NCBI GenBank assembly: GCA_026874595.1
Contig: CM049307.1
Span: forward strand, 5,481,579 to 5,545,578
Length of the DNA stretch: 64,000 nt
Source of the DNA: Sipunculus nudus
Lineage: Eukaryota; Annelida; Sipuncula; Golfingiida; Sipunculidae
Direction: 5' to 3'
The first letter of the stretch is position 1. Every line of letters starts with the position of its first letter. Positions 44,962 through 57,670 of this stretch are shown piece by piece. The translations under genes and the position numbers were made by a program. The notes beneath the pieces are model-generated. The model ran no database searches. It was not told the DNA's origin and saw nothing but the letters and a program-made list of their open reading frames with translations.

Positions 44962-46049
44962 TAAATTTTAGAATGGCAAACTTTTAGCTTTCTCATTAAT
45001 GGGTCTGTCAAATGGAACGTCATTTTTTTAGGGGGGGGGGGGATCTGCAGGTGTTTGTTTTAAGAACGTATGTGTCACCCTTTTTGCAAATTTATACGGT
45101 AAACTAAGCTAATACAAGGAAAGGTGACCCCATATATTTTGAGAATCACAAGAAATGCCTTTATTTGCCACCTTATAAAATATAGAACAATCAGAAGAAT
45201 CATTTTAAATAATAATAATAATAATAATAGAAATAATAATCTACGGGTTATAAAAGGTAGTTGGTCCATTATGTCCTCAAAATTCTCTGAAACTGCGTTG
45301 CGTATAAATGATTCTGCCATACCTCATGATAAAGGTTATTGTTCTCGCAGTGATCTCGCCGATAAGAGAATAAATATTTTTTAATGTACACATCATTCTG
45401 AGTGATTTTTTTTCGTGGTTTTTAAATGCGTGAAGGTTACCAACGAAAACAGCCGAGCTGCCTTCGACAAAGACCGGAATGCCTCCGTCCTCGCTTGATG
45501 ATCTGGCGATTCACAAAACCTCCAACGCAGGATTAAGGTCCTTTGTGCATGTGAATAAGTGCAGAGTGACGGATTTAAGCATGTTTGGCCTAGCTGCCAT
45601 TTGAAATAGTCACTGACCCACTTGCATGGCCAGTATAAGTGAAAAAAATGTGACTCAGTATTTAGGAAAAGTAGCTAGGGTTCAACCCAGGAGGATTATA
45701 AATTAATTACAAAACCTATTAAAGGTTCACCAGTCCCGGAAGGGGTTGGGGTTGGGGGCAAAAGACAATGATTGGTCTGAACTATTTAAGAAAAGGTTGC
45801 GGCGGCTGAAGGGGGGGGGGGGGGGGTCCGAACACCCTTTTTCTGCTACTTACGAGGTATGTATATTCATATTTTCCTTACATCAAACTTTACCTCTAAC
45901 GATAATAATATATATGTTACCAATAAAAATTTATATTTTATTTTAACCTTTTAAATAAAAAAATTGAGCCAACATTCATCATCTCATTTAATTCATCCCC
46001 AACCGCGATAAAAAAACGGTTACCGGGTTTATCAGCTAGTAGTAGTGGT
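44962..46049. other. non-coding stretch with simple repeats
   Basis: It includes a G run at 45031-45042, an AAT run at 45209-45239, and a G run at 45811-45826 preceded by GGTTGCGGCGGCTG, text that returns near 47775. No gene. Confidence 0.5.
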
Positions 46050-46050
46050 G

Positions 46051-46106
<56 letters not shown>

Positions 46107-46125
46107 TATTATTATTATTATTATT
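46050..46125. repeat. (AAT)n/(ATT)n inverted microsatellite
   Basis: A run of AAT triplets turns into ATT triplets around 46089, so the two halves are complementary and could extrude a ~35-bp-stem cruciform. Confidence 0.95.
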
Positions 46126-46504
46126 CAATCTCCCGCATCTGGAAGCCTCCTTGGGAATTTATGCTCTGTTGAATTTGGAAGGACCTCAGGACATGCATGG
46201 GTATTTAGAAGCGGTAATGCCTCATTTTGCCACCAGATGCCCCACGAGTGAATCTCGTGTGACATGACAAGCGAGGTGGCCTGAGGAACGTGGAACACCT
46301 CGTACCACAACATGTGGGGTTTGATATGTAACGTCCGGTCGACCAGAAATTGCTGATATATCTCTCAACTCACAACCAAACACGCTGAGATCAGACTGAG
46401 AGCTACGGCTGACCCAAGACGGTATCCCAGGAAACCGGAGGGTGGACTGATGACCTGACCCCCTCGTATATGATGTCGGTTATTGACCACTGAGCTGGGT
46501 TAAA
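46126..46504 (-). mobile_element. possible tRNA-derived SINE
   Basis: On the minus strand the unit starts near 46504 with CAGCTCAGTGGTCAATAACCG, which fits a polymerase III A box (TRGCNNAGYNGG) at most positions, followed ~30 nt later by GGGTCAGGTCATC where a B box would lie (poor match). It ends at the (AAT)n run, a typical SINE tail. The size, about 380 bp, is plausible. No second copy is in the window, so this stays tentative. Confidence 0.35.
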
Positions 46505-49500
46505 GGTGAGAATCACAAACGCCTCAGTCAAGGTTGATCATATCAAAAGTACAGCTGCCCTACCTGAGTGTCATACTCATAGTAATTTATAAAGTGCATG
46601 TACATATCTAAACACCGTATGTGAGTAAAACAGTATAAAAATATTCCATCAGCCATGTTGAGCTTCTATTAAACGCCCAGGCGTTTATTAACAAACTTAT
46701 CAATTAATAAATGTATGTTCATCATGCAGCATACAATAAATTCATATATTTATAACTCATGATTCATTGATAAAATTTCCAAGAGAAAGGACCTTGGTCC
46801 ATTATCTATATACGAGTCAGGCGGAGTGCTCTATATAGATAAGTGCATGCAGTCAATAAGTAACCCTGTGTATACTGTACACGTATGTTATTTTTGTACC
46901 GGCGGCAGCACCAGTATATTAACATGTCTGCATAAACCGTCGCCGAACGAAGCAGTTCGAATATATAGAGGTAGGCCTATAGCTGACACGCACAAAACTT
47001 TATAAAGGTTACAGTGGCCGGGAGGAAAAATTTACAAATAAGGTAGGTTAAAAATTTGTACGCATGCCAGAACACGTGCACGTCACACTGATGTACCTGA
47101 TACAGAGGTATACAAATGTATGTTTGAGAGACGAATGTACCCGCCCCTTTTATTTATGTATAATCTGATGTTACACACAATTAAAGGTACCTCGAGTTTG
47201 CACAGAATAGGCCTACCCGGGCCCGGGGGTCAAGCTGTGGCATTGTCGGGCAATAATAATGGCGGTATATACCGGCCCGGTTGCGGTTTGTATATTTTGT
47301 ACCGCCGAGGATTTCCTGTACTAGCAGTTCCGTAGATAGTGTTCTGAATTCTATAATTATGCCCCCCCCCCCCCAAAAAAAAAAAAAAAAAAACTGTACC
47401 GGTACCCAATATTATTTATGAGATGTAGACCTACATTAAATTCCTAGAGACTTGGGGAAAACGAGTGCGGGCATATTTTTACAGGAAAAAATTGCAACCC
47501 CTAAAGTTGGTACCGGCACTGTATGTAACACTGTACAATTTGAACCAAAAGGGATAGATGATCATTGGGGCATAAATTTTGTAACTGAAATACAACAAAT
47601 TCTGGCCCCTGAAATCACAAACAATTCAGGGGCGGATCCAGGTGGAAGATTTTGCACCGGTGGGTGGGGGGGGGGGGGGTTTCCAACCCAGGAAGACTCA
47701 TGAGGAAGTCGTACAAACTGAGGTCCGGGAAAAGTGGAGGGGGGGGGCAAAATTGGTTTGAAACCCTTTGAAAAGGTTGCGGCGACTGGGGAAAAATGTG
47801 TGTGTGTGGGGGGGGGGGGGGGAGGGCAACTGAATATAACTCTGCTTTAACTTTTTCGCTTACGTAATTCGTCAGGAACGTCATTGGCACGCTTTTATCG
47901 GCTACAGTGTATAGCAGGGAGGGTATATAGCTCTTGTGATGGCAAAATAGTAATAGTGACATGAAACCATTTCCCACCAGGCAAAGATGTTTGAAAATAC
48001 TGGGGAAAGCGGATGGCACTGCGGGACTACTTACAAACAAACTTGGCCGGAGAAGATAATTTGGATGAACAGGCCTACATCTCAATACATTAAAATGCAG
48101 TAAATTTTGTAGCTGATATGCACGCAGGGTAAGGATGTTGAAGGTAGGCTGATACAAAATCGACCGTCAGCATTTTGCTACTCGTATAGGTCTATCTGTT
48201 TTTGCATGCTCAAACTCGATTCCCCGTAAGAATAAGCTCTTTGTGGTCACGTGAGGTGCTGTATGTTGCAGCAGTCCCGGGGCTACAGACCAGGGATCTG
48301 TTCAATGTAAACAGTCAGGCCTTTGTTCCTGTAGAGAAAAATAGTTAACCAAGATATATAGGCCCCTCTAACAATACGTCCCATTCATCACACTATGACG
48401 ACTTTTTTTGGACTTTGGAATACGAAATTGAGAGTTGAGAGGTCTCAGAAGATGTTTTATAATTTTCATTTTATGTCATGCAGTCTGAGGTTTGACAGTG
48501 CATGAAATTTTGATTTTAGTCTGAGTTGATATTGTGAGCCGTTTGAAAAGATCTTTACCTTTTTCATGCCATCACACAAACACCATGACGAAATGGATCT
48601 TCCCCACTATGTGTCTCAAGTCTGTACCTATATAAGTTGTAAAATAAGGCCTATAGAAGTCAGTTAATATTAGTTTTCATTTACTAAAACAACTCTGAAT
48701 ATACGATAGAAGTTAAAATTTACGTTATGTATGGGTCAGTTATATACAGGCGTGTGCAAATGAACGTGTGTCCGTTACGTCATTTGGTTGACGTCACGAA
48801 CTGCTTCGATTTGACAGAGTTGAGACCAGTTCAGATTATACGACACTGTGTGGAGAATCTGTCTGTAAGATGATGAGTATTGTGATGGTTCTGATGTAAT
48901 TTTAGGTTCGACAGTGAACATCTTGGGATTTAGAAGAGACGAAAACGAACCACCCTCTGTCTGTTACATCAGTGTATGTATCCCATACCAATTATACTTT
49001 GTATAGTCAAGACCTTTGCAAAGCAGTGCAACTTCCAGTAAAGACTTTCTTAGGCCACCATTGCTATGTTTCTAAACAAGTAATGATGCATTATATGTTT
49101 ATATTCCATTCTTTTAGGTCTTTGTGTAATGTTTAGCAAAGCTTTTTTAGTTTACAACTTTCATCAGGTCGAATTTAGAAGTTAATAATAAATATAGAGC
49201 ATCGGTATTTAGGATGAGATGATTTTCAGTGTTATATTACAATGCGTCTCTCACAGCCCGACGTCAGCAACGTCATGAATAACGGTATTGCCAACGATCA
49301 CAATATCAGGCAATTTATTCGACTTACCACACTTATTTATTAAAAAAAAAAACAACAAAAAACTAACAATCCTTTTAAAGAAATTAATGTCTCTTTAACT
49401 TATATTAAGATTTATTACAGGTTACACATATAAAATCCGACAAATATATCTTTTTAAAAAAAAAACTTCCGAAAAATTTATGCTTATACTTTATACAGAG

Positions 49501-49624
49501 ATTGGCTTTATCTTTACCTGTGTCTGCCTCTTAGTCTGCGTCTGTCTGTCTCTCTCTCTCTCTGACACATATTTTGCAAGACTATACTAATAGTTTTGTT
49601 ATATTTGTTACTTTTTTTGAACAG
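46505..49624. other. non-repetitive stretch upstream of the PAQR gene
   Basis: Mostly unique. It contains C13-A19 (47362-47393), a lone GGGGCGGATCCAGGTGG at 47629 that resembles a hAT-type terminus without a partner, several G runs (about 47666-47679, 47740 and 47809-47821), and a CT run near 49548-49562. A first non-coding exon and promoter of the PAQR gene may lie here, for instance around 48.8 kb, but I cannot place them. Confidence 0.45.
48789..48796. promoter_or_regulatory. CRE-like palindrome TGACGTCA
   Basis: A perfect cAMP-response-element octamer, with TTACGTCA 14 bp upstream, about 0.9 kb before the PAQR start codon. Position and pairing make it a plausible promoter element; function is inferred. 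Confidence 0.3.
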
Positions 49625-49693
49625 GCGACAACAGCACGTGGCTTTGCTGAAGGGTTGTATAAAAGCTGGTCCTAAACAGTAGTAAAACTGAGG
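49625..49693 (+). other. 5' UTR portion of PAQR coding exon 1
   Basis: TTTTTTTGAACAG at 49612-49624 is a good 3' splice site, suggesting that the coding exon starts at 49625 and that an upstream non-coding exon exists. An in-frame TAA at 49673-49675 supports the ATG at 49694 as the start. Confidence 0.5.
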
Positions 49694-49931
49694 ATGGCGA
49701 GACCCCGTCGTCGCCCGGACACCGTAGAGCCCGTGGTGAAGCCACCGGAAGCCAAAGCTAAGACTTCACGCCGGTGGACGTCGATTGGACACGAATCTCT
49801 TCCAGATTTCCTGAGAGACAACGAATACCTGTTGAAGGGCCACAGACCACAGCTGGAGTCCGTAATTGAATGTTTCCGCTCTCTGTTCAGGACACACACG
49901 GAAACATGGAACATTTGGACGCATCTTCTAG
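49694..49931 (+). CDS. PAQR exon 1 (residues 1-80)
   Basis: Encodes the basic N-terminus (MARPRRRP), LPDFLRDNEYLLKGHRPQ and the family signature up to HLLG. It ends CTA G with donor GTATAC. Phase 1. Confidence 0.92.
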
Positions 49932-52900
49932 GTATACCGGCCGCTTCTGCATGTGATATCTAATTATATTAATATAATCATGAACGATTAAGTAAAATTG
50001 GCGGTAATAAAACTTTTATCGTGAAAATGTTTTCCCCCCTTCCCGACTACTGTCATTAAAGACATAATCTTAAACCTTTCAGCAACGATAACTTGTGAAA
50101 AAAATTGATTTTAATTGGTTTTAATTAAAATTGATTTTCCTTCGCTATAGTCCGTTCCAGTACCCCTGTCCACATGTTTTTTCGCGATTATTTATTTGTG
50201 AATTAAAGAACGCCAAAACTGTTTGACCTTGGGGAAGAAAGAGGAAAAAGCGTAATTAACTATTATGGAAATAATAGCCTACCTTATGTAGTTTTCCTGT
50301 AAACAATTTAAAACCATTTTATGAGTAACTATAATCCGTTCCTGTACCCCTGTCCACCTGATTTTTCGCGATTATCTCTACATAAGACAAACTTTGCAAA
50401 CAAAATTTGCACCATTGGCATAAAGAGGCAAAAGCGTAATTTTTGGTACCTTACCTGCTCACGATATAAATATTATTTACTTTACGGCCTGGTTGACATG
50501 TCTCGAATATATCCGTGGTTCATGGCGTCCCTAATATGTGGCCATTGTTTGTCCTCCTTGGATATGGATAAAAAGTAATGTGACGTAACAGTGAAGCGCG
50601 TGCACGCGGAGAATACAAGTCTCGCTGTAAACAGGGTAAGGCAGCTCTTGATTATTGGTTCCGTGAATGTTTGTGCCTCTTTAGTACGTCACGTCTATTA
50701 TGACGTCATCACTATCCCCTGATATGCTCATTCAACAGATTAGTGGCAAGATGTCGCTAAAGAATAGACTAGTTTCTCATAAAATGGTTTTAAATTGTTT
50801 ACAGGAAAATTACACAAGGTAGGCTATTATTTCCATAACAGTTAATTACGCTTTTTCCTCTTTCTTCCTCAAGGTCAAACAGTTTTGGCGTTCTTTGATT
50901 CACAAATAAATAATCGCGAAAAAACAGGTGGACAGGGGTACTGGAACGGATTATAGTCTATTCTTTAGCGACATCTTGCCAGTAATCTGTTAAATGGGCA
51001 TATCAGGGGATAGTGATGACGTCATAATAGACGTGACGTACTAAAGAGGCACCAACATTCACGGAACCAATAATCAAGAGCTGCCGACCTCTGCTTACAG
51101 CGAGACTTGTATTCTCCGCGTGCACGCGCTTCACTGTTACGTCACATTACTTAAAATAAATATCCAAGGAGGATAAACAATGGCCGCATATTAGGGACGC
51201 CATGAACCACAGATACATTTGAGACATGTCAACCAGGCCGTAAAGTTAATAATATTTATATTTTGAGTAGGTAAGTTACCAAAAATTACGCTTTTGCCTC
51301 TTTATGCCATTGGTGCAAATTTTGTTCGCCAAGTTTGTCTTATGTAGAGATAATCGCGAAAATTCATGTGGACAGGGGTACAGGAACGGACTATAGTCAA
51401 CATACATCTTCATTAAATGCATCTTGTATATATTTACCCTTCATTCTGATGAAGCTGTTTTGAAATGTATATATCCCCAATAATGACCCCCCTTCTGTAA
51501 TATAACCGTCATAAATAGTCATCACAATAAATAATATATGTGAAGCACTTCCCTTATCAGTATGCGTCATATAAGCTGACAGTACATGGAGGTTTTATTA
51601 CACTGAGTAATAATTACGCTATTAATTATACAGCTTGCCCCAATATTGTGTTTGTGCTTGTAGGAAAGTATGATACATCGGGATTGTCCCATAATCATAT
51701 TGAGATAACAAGAAATGATTACCACGTACATATATACACGGGTTTATCCGGTCAGAGATAAGAAGTTTATATATAACTTAGAAGGGACAGAATTGGCTGA
51801 ATGCCCGGACACTCTCGTGCATGAACTGCACGCCATGGTGTTGCATTTTCCTCAACCCCTCAATAATAGATAAGACTGGCAGGCTCGTTCCCTGCCGGTT
51901 ATTGACAGCTCATGTAAAGCCGGTAAACCTGGCACTGTGTGTGAAGCCAAGTGTCTGTCACTCTTGCCCGAGTCTGTATTCAGTAGAAAATGGTGCGTGA
52001 CTGCATTACCGTGATCAATAAAAGTAAATGTTTTTGCTCTTTCCCTACCTACTGATAACACAAAACTTTAATTGATATTGGACTATACATGTACTGTAGC
52101 ACACGCGCACACGCACAAACGTACATGTGACATTATTATATATGACACTTCTGTTAATATGAAATATGAAACCGTTATTTCAAGGACATCAGAAAAAAAC
52201 TCGCTTAGTTTGCTTATAATGGTAGAGATGTTCACGTTTACCTTACACTCAGTAATCACATGAATGCCTCGCGGGTTTACTTTTTGCATTTGTTATTTTA
52301 TATACACAATAGGTGAGCCGACAATCCGTATTGGAATATTTGTTTCCGTTATTGATTTATAGCGAAAACAGTAGGCCAGCCAGGGTTTGGGAGTCCCAAC
52401 CACCGATCGAATACCACGTGCGCCCTTTCCCAATGGATACATCCGGTGACATTGTGTTCTTACATATGTATAACAAGCGTGTAATCTGCTCGGTTGTACG
52501 TGGACCAATAAAGTCTATTTTAAGTTCAATATGATTTTTAGAGGGTTTCAAGAGTGCGGTTGCCATGCTACAACGCATGATAGAAGTGAGGTTATTTGAC
52601 GTAAATAGACGTATACATTGATTAAATTCCAAGCTCAAACAGGCAGAATATCCTTAAAATCGGATTATGATTTAGACAAAATATAGACGTAACACGCTTA
52701 CACACATACACACCGCGAACACACGTACACACCGCGAAGTTTCTTATACGACTAGCTGCCTCTCCTCTTTTATATTTGTAAGCTTGTGGAATTGTTCATA
52801 AATTATTTGCAAGTGCCAAATATTCTGTTGCTGCTTTAAAATAGTTAAACTGAAAAACGATTTGGAAAAACCGGCCAAAAGCGTTTTCGGCTTTCTCACG

Positions 52901-55900
52901 GCCGTTCAAATCCTTTGGTAGTGATAAAATGGAAACGTTTTTAATCAGCACAGGAGGTGGTTTTAAAATGTTTCCTTATCGTTTACACAAAAAATCTGTT
53001 ATGTTTGCCCGTATATGAACGCTTCCAAAACGATTTGGCACACATCGCAAGCCATTATTGTATACATGTGTCTGCATTTTGTTCCACATGGTATGTAGGT
53101 GTTTTATTTTAGAGCAGTCAGACGCCGGCTGCTGGCCCGGAAGCCCGCGTTAACTCGCGTGAATCCGCGTGGTCATTAAACAAACCTTGGTCAAACAACC
53201 AGACCCATTATGTTATTATTATTTTATATAGGGTGTGCGGCGTTCGTCCTGATCGCTCTGTACACGCTGACCCGACCAGCGGACGAGATCAACTTCATCC
53301 AGAAAATCGTCTTCTCCCCGTTCTTCGCCGGTGCCATCATCTGCATGGGGTTCTCTTCACTCTTCCACACACTCGCGTGTCATTCGCCAAAAATGTGTAA
53401 AATATTTTCCAAGTAAGTGTGTTGTTTTATTTATTGTGTGTAACATATTGGCGAGCCAGAGGTGGTGGGTACCTGTGTGTGAGTTAATGTCTGTTACGAG
53501 GGTGTGGAGGATGTCACGGAGAAACTGTCATCTGTGACTTGAGGGCCGCGTCCTCTGTAACACCAGGGATGCGCAATGGCCTTTTACAATAAATGAGGCC
53601 GCAGCATTTATCCGGTGTGTTTGATTGTGGAAATTTAATTCTTCCCTGCATACTACATGCATTGTGTTGCTTGCCGGAAGTCGAAGATTTCTGCAAGCCT
53701 GTACTTGGTCAGTTGCGTATATCTGTTTGTCACGATGTGCGTGTGTTTGTGTGTTTGTTTGTCCCCATTCTTCTGGCCACAATTTTTTCAGCAATCGCTC
53801 TCAAACTTACACAGTTGATTGACAATCAAAAGTCCTTGAAGCCTTTTGTTTTGGGGTCAATACAGGTCAATGGTCAAGGTCAACGAAAAGTCAAAATTTT
53901 ATTTAAATTATAACTTTGTCAGTATTGAACCTATCTTCACAAAATTTTTTTCTTCCTCTTTGTCTTCATAACTTAGTCTAGTCAGCTGGTCTCACTTTGT
54001 GTCACTTTGTCAGTATGTCCGTTTGTTTGTCAATGTCCTCAATTAAGCCTGTTTGGTGGTCTTGCGTCTTATATATAGTATTCTACAGCCAACAGTTGTT
54101 CACGAATTACTTTGAAACTTACACATATTGTATATAGGAACGATTTCTGCAAGTCCTAGGTTTATAATTGGACTAAGTCAAAGGTTAAGGTCAAGGTAAT
54201 CAAAACATCAGAATCTTTATTTTCTTTATTTCTTTGTCAATATTAGTCCTATTTTCACAAGCTATAGCTCATTTTCTTCCTCTGGGTCTTCTCCGTAAAC
54301 TGGTCTAGTCACCTGTTATTTCAGATGTGTTACTTTGTCGGCATGTCTGTTTGATTATCAATAGTCCTCAATTTCGGATGCCTGCTTGTTCTTGCGTCTG
54401 ACAATGACCATTCTACAGGCCACAATTTTGCAGGAATCCTTTTGAAAATTGCATATCTTGTGTCGTATACTAAAATCTCGAAAGTATTTTTTTATGTTGG
54501 GAAAACAGCCGCTAGAGGGCGCTGCATTCAAAACATCTCAACATATCTTTTTTTTGGCCATATCTATATATCCAAATATATAAACCTGACCTTCATAAAG
54601 TGTAGCTCATTTTGTTTTCTTCACCTTCTCCATCAGATTATTTAGTCATCTGTTATCTCAGATATGTCACTTTGTCAGTATGTCTGTCAGTTTGTCAGTA
54701 GCCCTCAATTTTGAGTGCTTGCTGTTTCTTGCACTTGACATGTAGCATTCTACAGTAGCATTCTTTGCAAGAATCACTTTGTAACGTATTTGTGTCGTAA
54801 ATCGGAAAGCTGTATGTGTATCTTATAGAGGTTAAATTTCAAGGTCTAGGTCTTCAAAACACGTCAAAATCTGATTTCCCTCATAGCTTTGTCAATATTG
54901 GTCCTAATTAGCTCAGCTGACTGTAAGTCATCTGAGCTTTAGCGATCACTCTTTGTCCGTCGTCTGTCCAGCCATCCGGCCGTCTGTCCGTTAACAAGGC
55001 ACAAATCGTAACCACTGGACTTGGAATCTTCTAACTTTACATCCAGAGAGGTCCATAAAAATCTCCTTGGGAAATAGGTCTCTATTACCCATATTCTTTA
55101 AGCTATGGGGCTCCGAAGTCCCCCCCCCCCCCCCCCCCAGAATAATGAAAAATTTGATACCAAAGCTCAATTATCTGAACAACTAATACATTGATCACCA
55201 CGATTCTGTGCATGGATATTGATCATGGGGTGTTGCATCAGTTTTTGCAGACCTTAAAAGATGCGGTCATATATTAACAGGGCACAAATCGTAACGACTA
55301 GACCTAGAATCTCCTTTCTTGACATGCTGGGAGGCCCATGAAAAGTCTCTTTGGAAACCTTAAATAAGGTCTCTGTCACCCATATTGTCCGAGATATGGG
55401 GCTTAGAAGTACCCCCCCCCCGAATAATTGAAAATTTGATACCAAAGTAGGGCACAAATCATAATCATGGGGCCCAGAATGTTCTAACTTGACATCCTGA
55501 GAGTTCCTCAAAAGTTCTCCCCAGAAACCTGAAATTTGGTCACAGTGACCTATGTTCTCACAGTTTTGGAGTATGTTTGAGCTCCCCAGAAATAATGCAA
55601 AATACACACAAATTGCCAGATTCCTCACGAAAGGCTGGTTGGATTGACATCAAATTCGTTGTGCTTATGGGTCTTGATGAACTTAAGCTAATATGCATGA
55701 ACAATGATGCCACCTATCTCAATTAGTTGTCTGTGCAAGGACATATTATCAACATGTCGGTCGGCTGAGCGTCATGACCCATGGTTCACTTGTTTAACGA
55801 ACAATGGCTCATTTTCTTCCTGTTTTTTCATTTCTAATTTATTTGACTTTTTCTACGTCATTTCCCACAAGCGCTCGACCTCTGGTCGTCAGATTTTTTA

Positions 55901-57614
55901 AAGTGAATATCTGCAATGCGCTAAGTTTCTTTTGAGATAGAGGTATTCAAATTTACCTTTTGCTGATAGCCAATAAGCCTTTCTTTGTAACAGCTGGGCG
56001 TTCCTTACGCAACCAAACTTACCAAACTAAAACTACACTTTTCCGTTGAAACACAAGGCTGTATCAGCAACCTGGGTTTGATCGTTTAAGTTTATCCAAA
56101 AACGTAATTTCCTAGAATTCTCAGAGTTAGCTTCATTGTTATATGAGAAATCGTCAGTGAGAGAAGTGTTCTTTCTACTTCCTTTTTGATCAGGAAGGAT
56201 CAGGCTCACATTAACATATTGAAACACAAGCGTCAGTTAGCGGTCCCCAAGCTAGGTACTCAAATAATGAAATAATGGTGTTTTGTCGGGCTTAAACTCG
56301 GGTGGTTGTATTCTTTGTGTTTTATACGTATGACATTGTATGTTTACTGTGTGTTTGACTATGTGTCACTGTGTGATTTCACGTGTGTGTGTGTGTTACT
56401 AAGCAGAATACTCTGTGTTTCCAGGTTGGACTACATGAAGGGCCCGGGGTATCCTGGTCGTGTCGTCGTATCCCATTGACTTCTGATTCATACTGCGTGT
56501 TACAGTTTGTCCCGTATGTAACCGTTTTACAGTGTGTTTAATTTTGTTTGTGTTACTGCGTGTTATTGTGGGTGTAACCGTATGTTATTGTTTGTGTTAC
56601 TGTGTGTTTTCAGGTTGGACTACGTGGGTATCATCATTCTGATTGTGTCCTCGTATCCCCCCTGGCTTCATTACGGATTCAAGTGTCGTCACTGGATACA
56701 GATCTTGTACCTGACAGGCGTGTTGGTTTGTGGGATCGGCTGTGTCGCCGTGGTGATGATGGACAAGTTCGGGACACCGCAGTACAGACCCCTCCGAGCA
56801 GGTACAAAATTTAGTTAATGGGCAGAACACGCACGCACGCACACACAGACTGGAATGTCCAGGACGTGTATGTTGTCAATATACATCGTCGGGGCATTCA
56901 TCTAATATGTACAGACACTTGAATGAAGTGTCAAGACGTAATATCTTACAGAAATCAACACTTTCACAAACTGACCCTGAATGATTAGCAAGTCCCCTAT
57001 GACCTCTGGCACATAGTAAATACATTAATTCTCGGATTTCACTATACGTATATTCATTTGTGCAGCTAGATCCGTTCGTTGCTTTTCAACCAAACCAAAT
57101 AAGCTGTAGCCAGAATCAGGGAATGTTTAGTTACTAAATTCTCCACAAGAGGACGCATAGAAAATTATTGCCTTAGAAAACCCACAGGTCAGGTTTAAGT
57201 TGTGTAATACCTGATAATTATTAATAACTCCCCTCCCCTCCCCCCCCCCCCCCCACGCCACGGGTTGCTGACACGCATGGAAACAGCCAAATACTATATA
57301 TGCGAAATTAATGTGGTCATCCAATTAAAGAAAGATAATAATCAGTGGGTTTCCCATCTTGAATTCTCTAATCGAATTCTTGAATTGCAAATGTGCTGCG
57401 CCGAACTAATGTTGCCCATATTTATCCCCATTTGATAACTTAACTCATATCTCATGTAATGATGAAATTTCCCCCACATTGTGACGTTTTTCCGCCGGTG
57501 TTCTGATTGAATATTTTTTTTTGCATCAGTGTCATCCACTGTTAAAAGTAGTCTATCTCTGCACATCTAAAGGCCTACACGCGCACAAATTTTAATACAA
57601 GCTTATACCATGTA

Positions 57615-57670
<56 letters not shown>

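Noticed and set aside
47615-48157. 180-codon open frame on the minus strand
   Set aside because: Its proline runs come from G tracts, it has no recognisable domain, and the sequence looks like unique upstream DNA with homopolymers.
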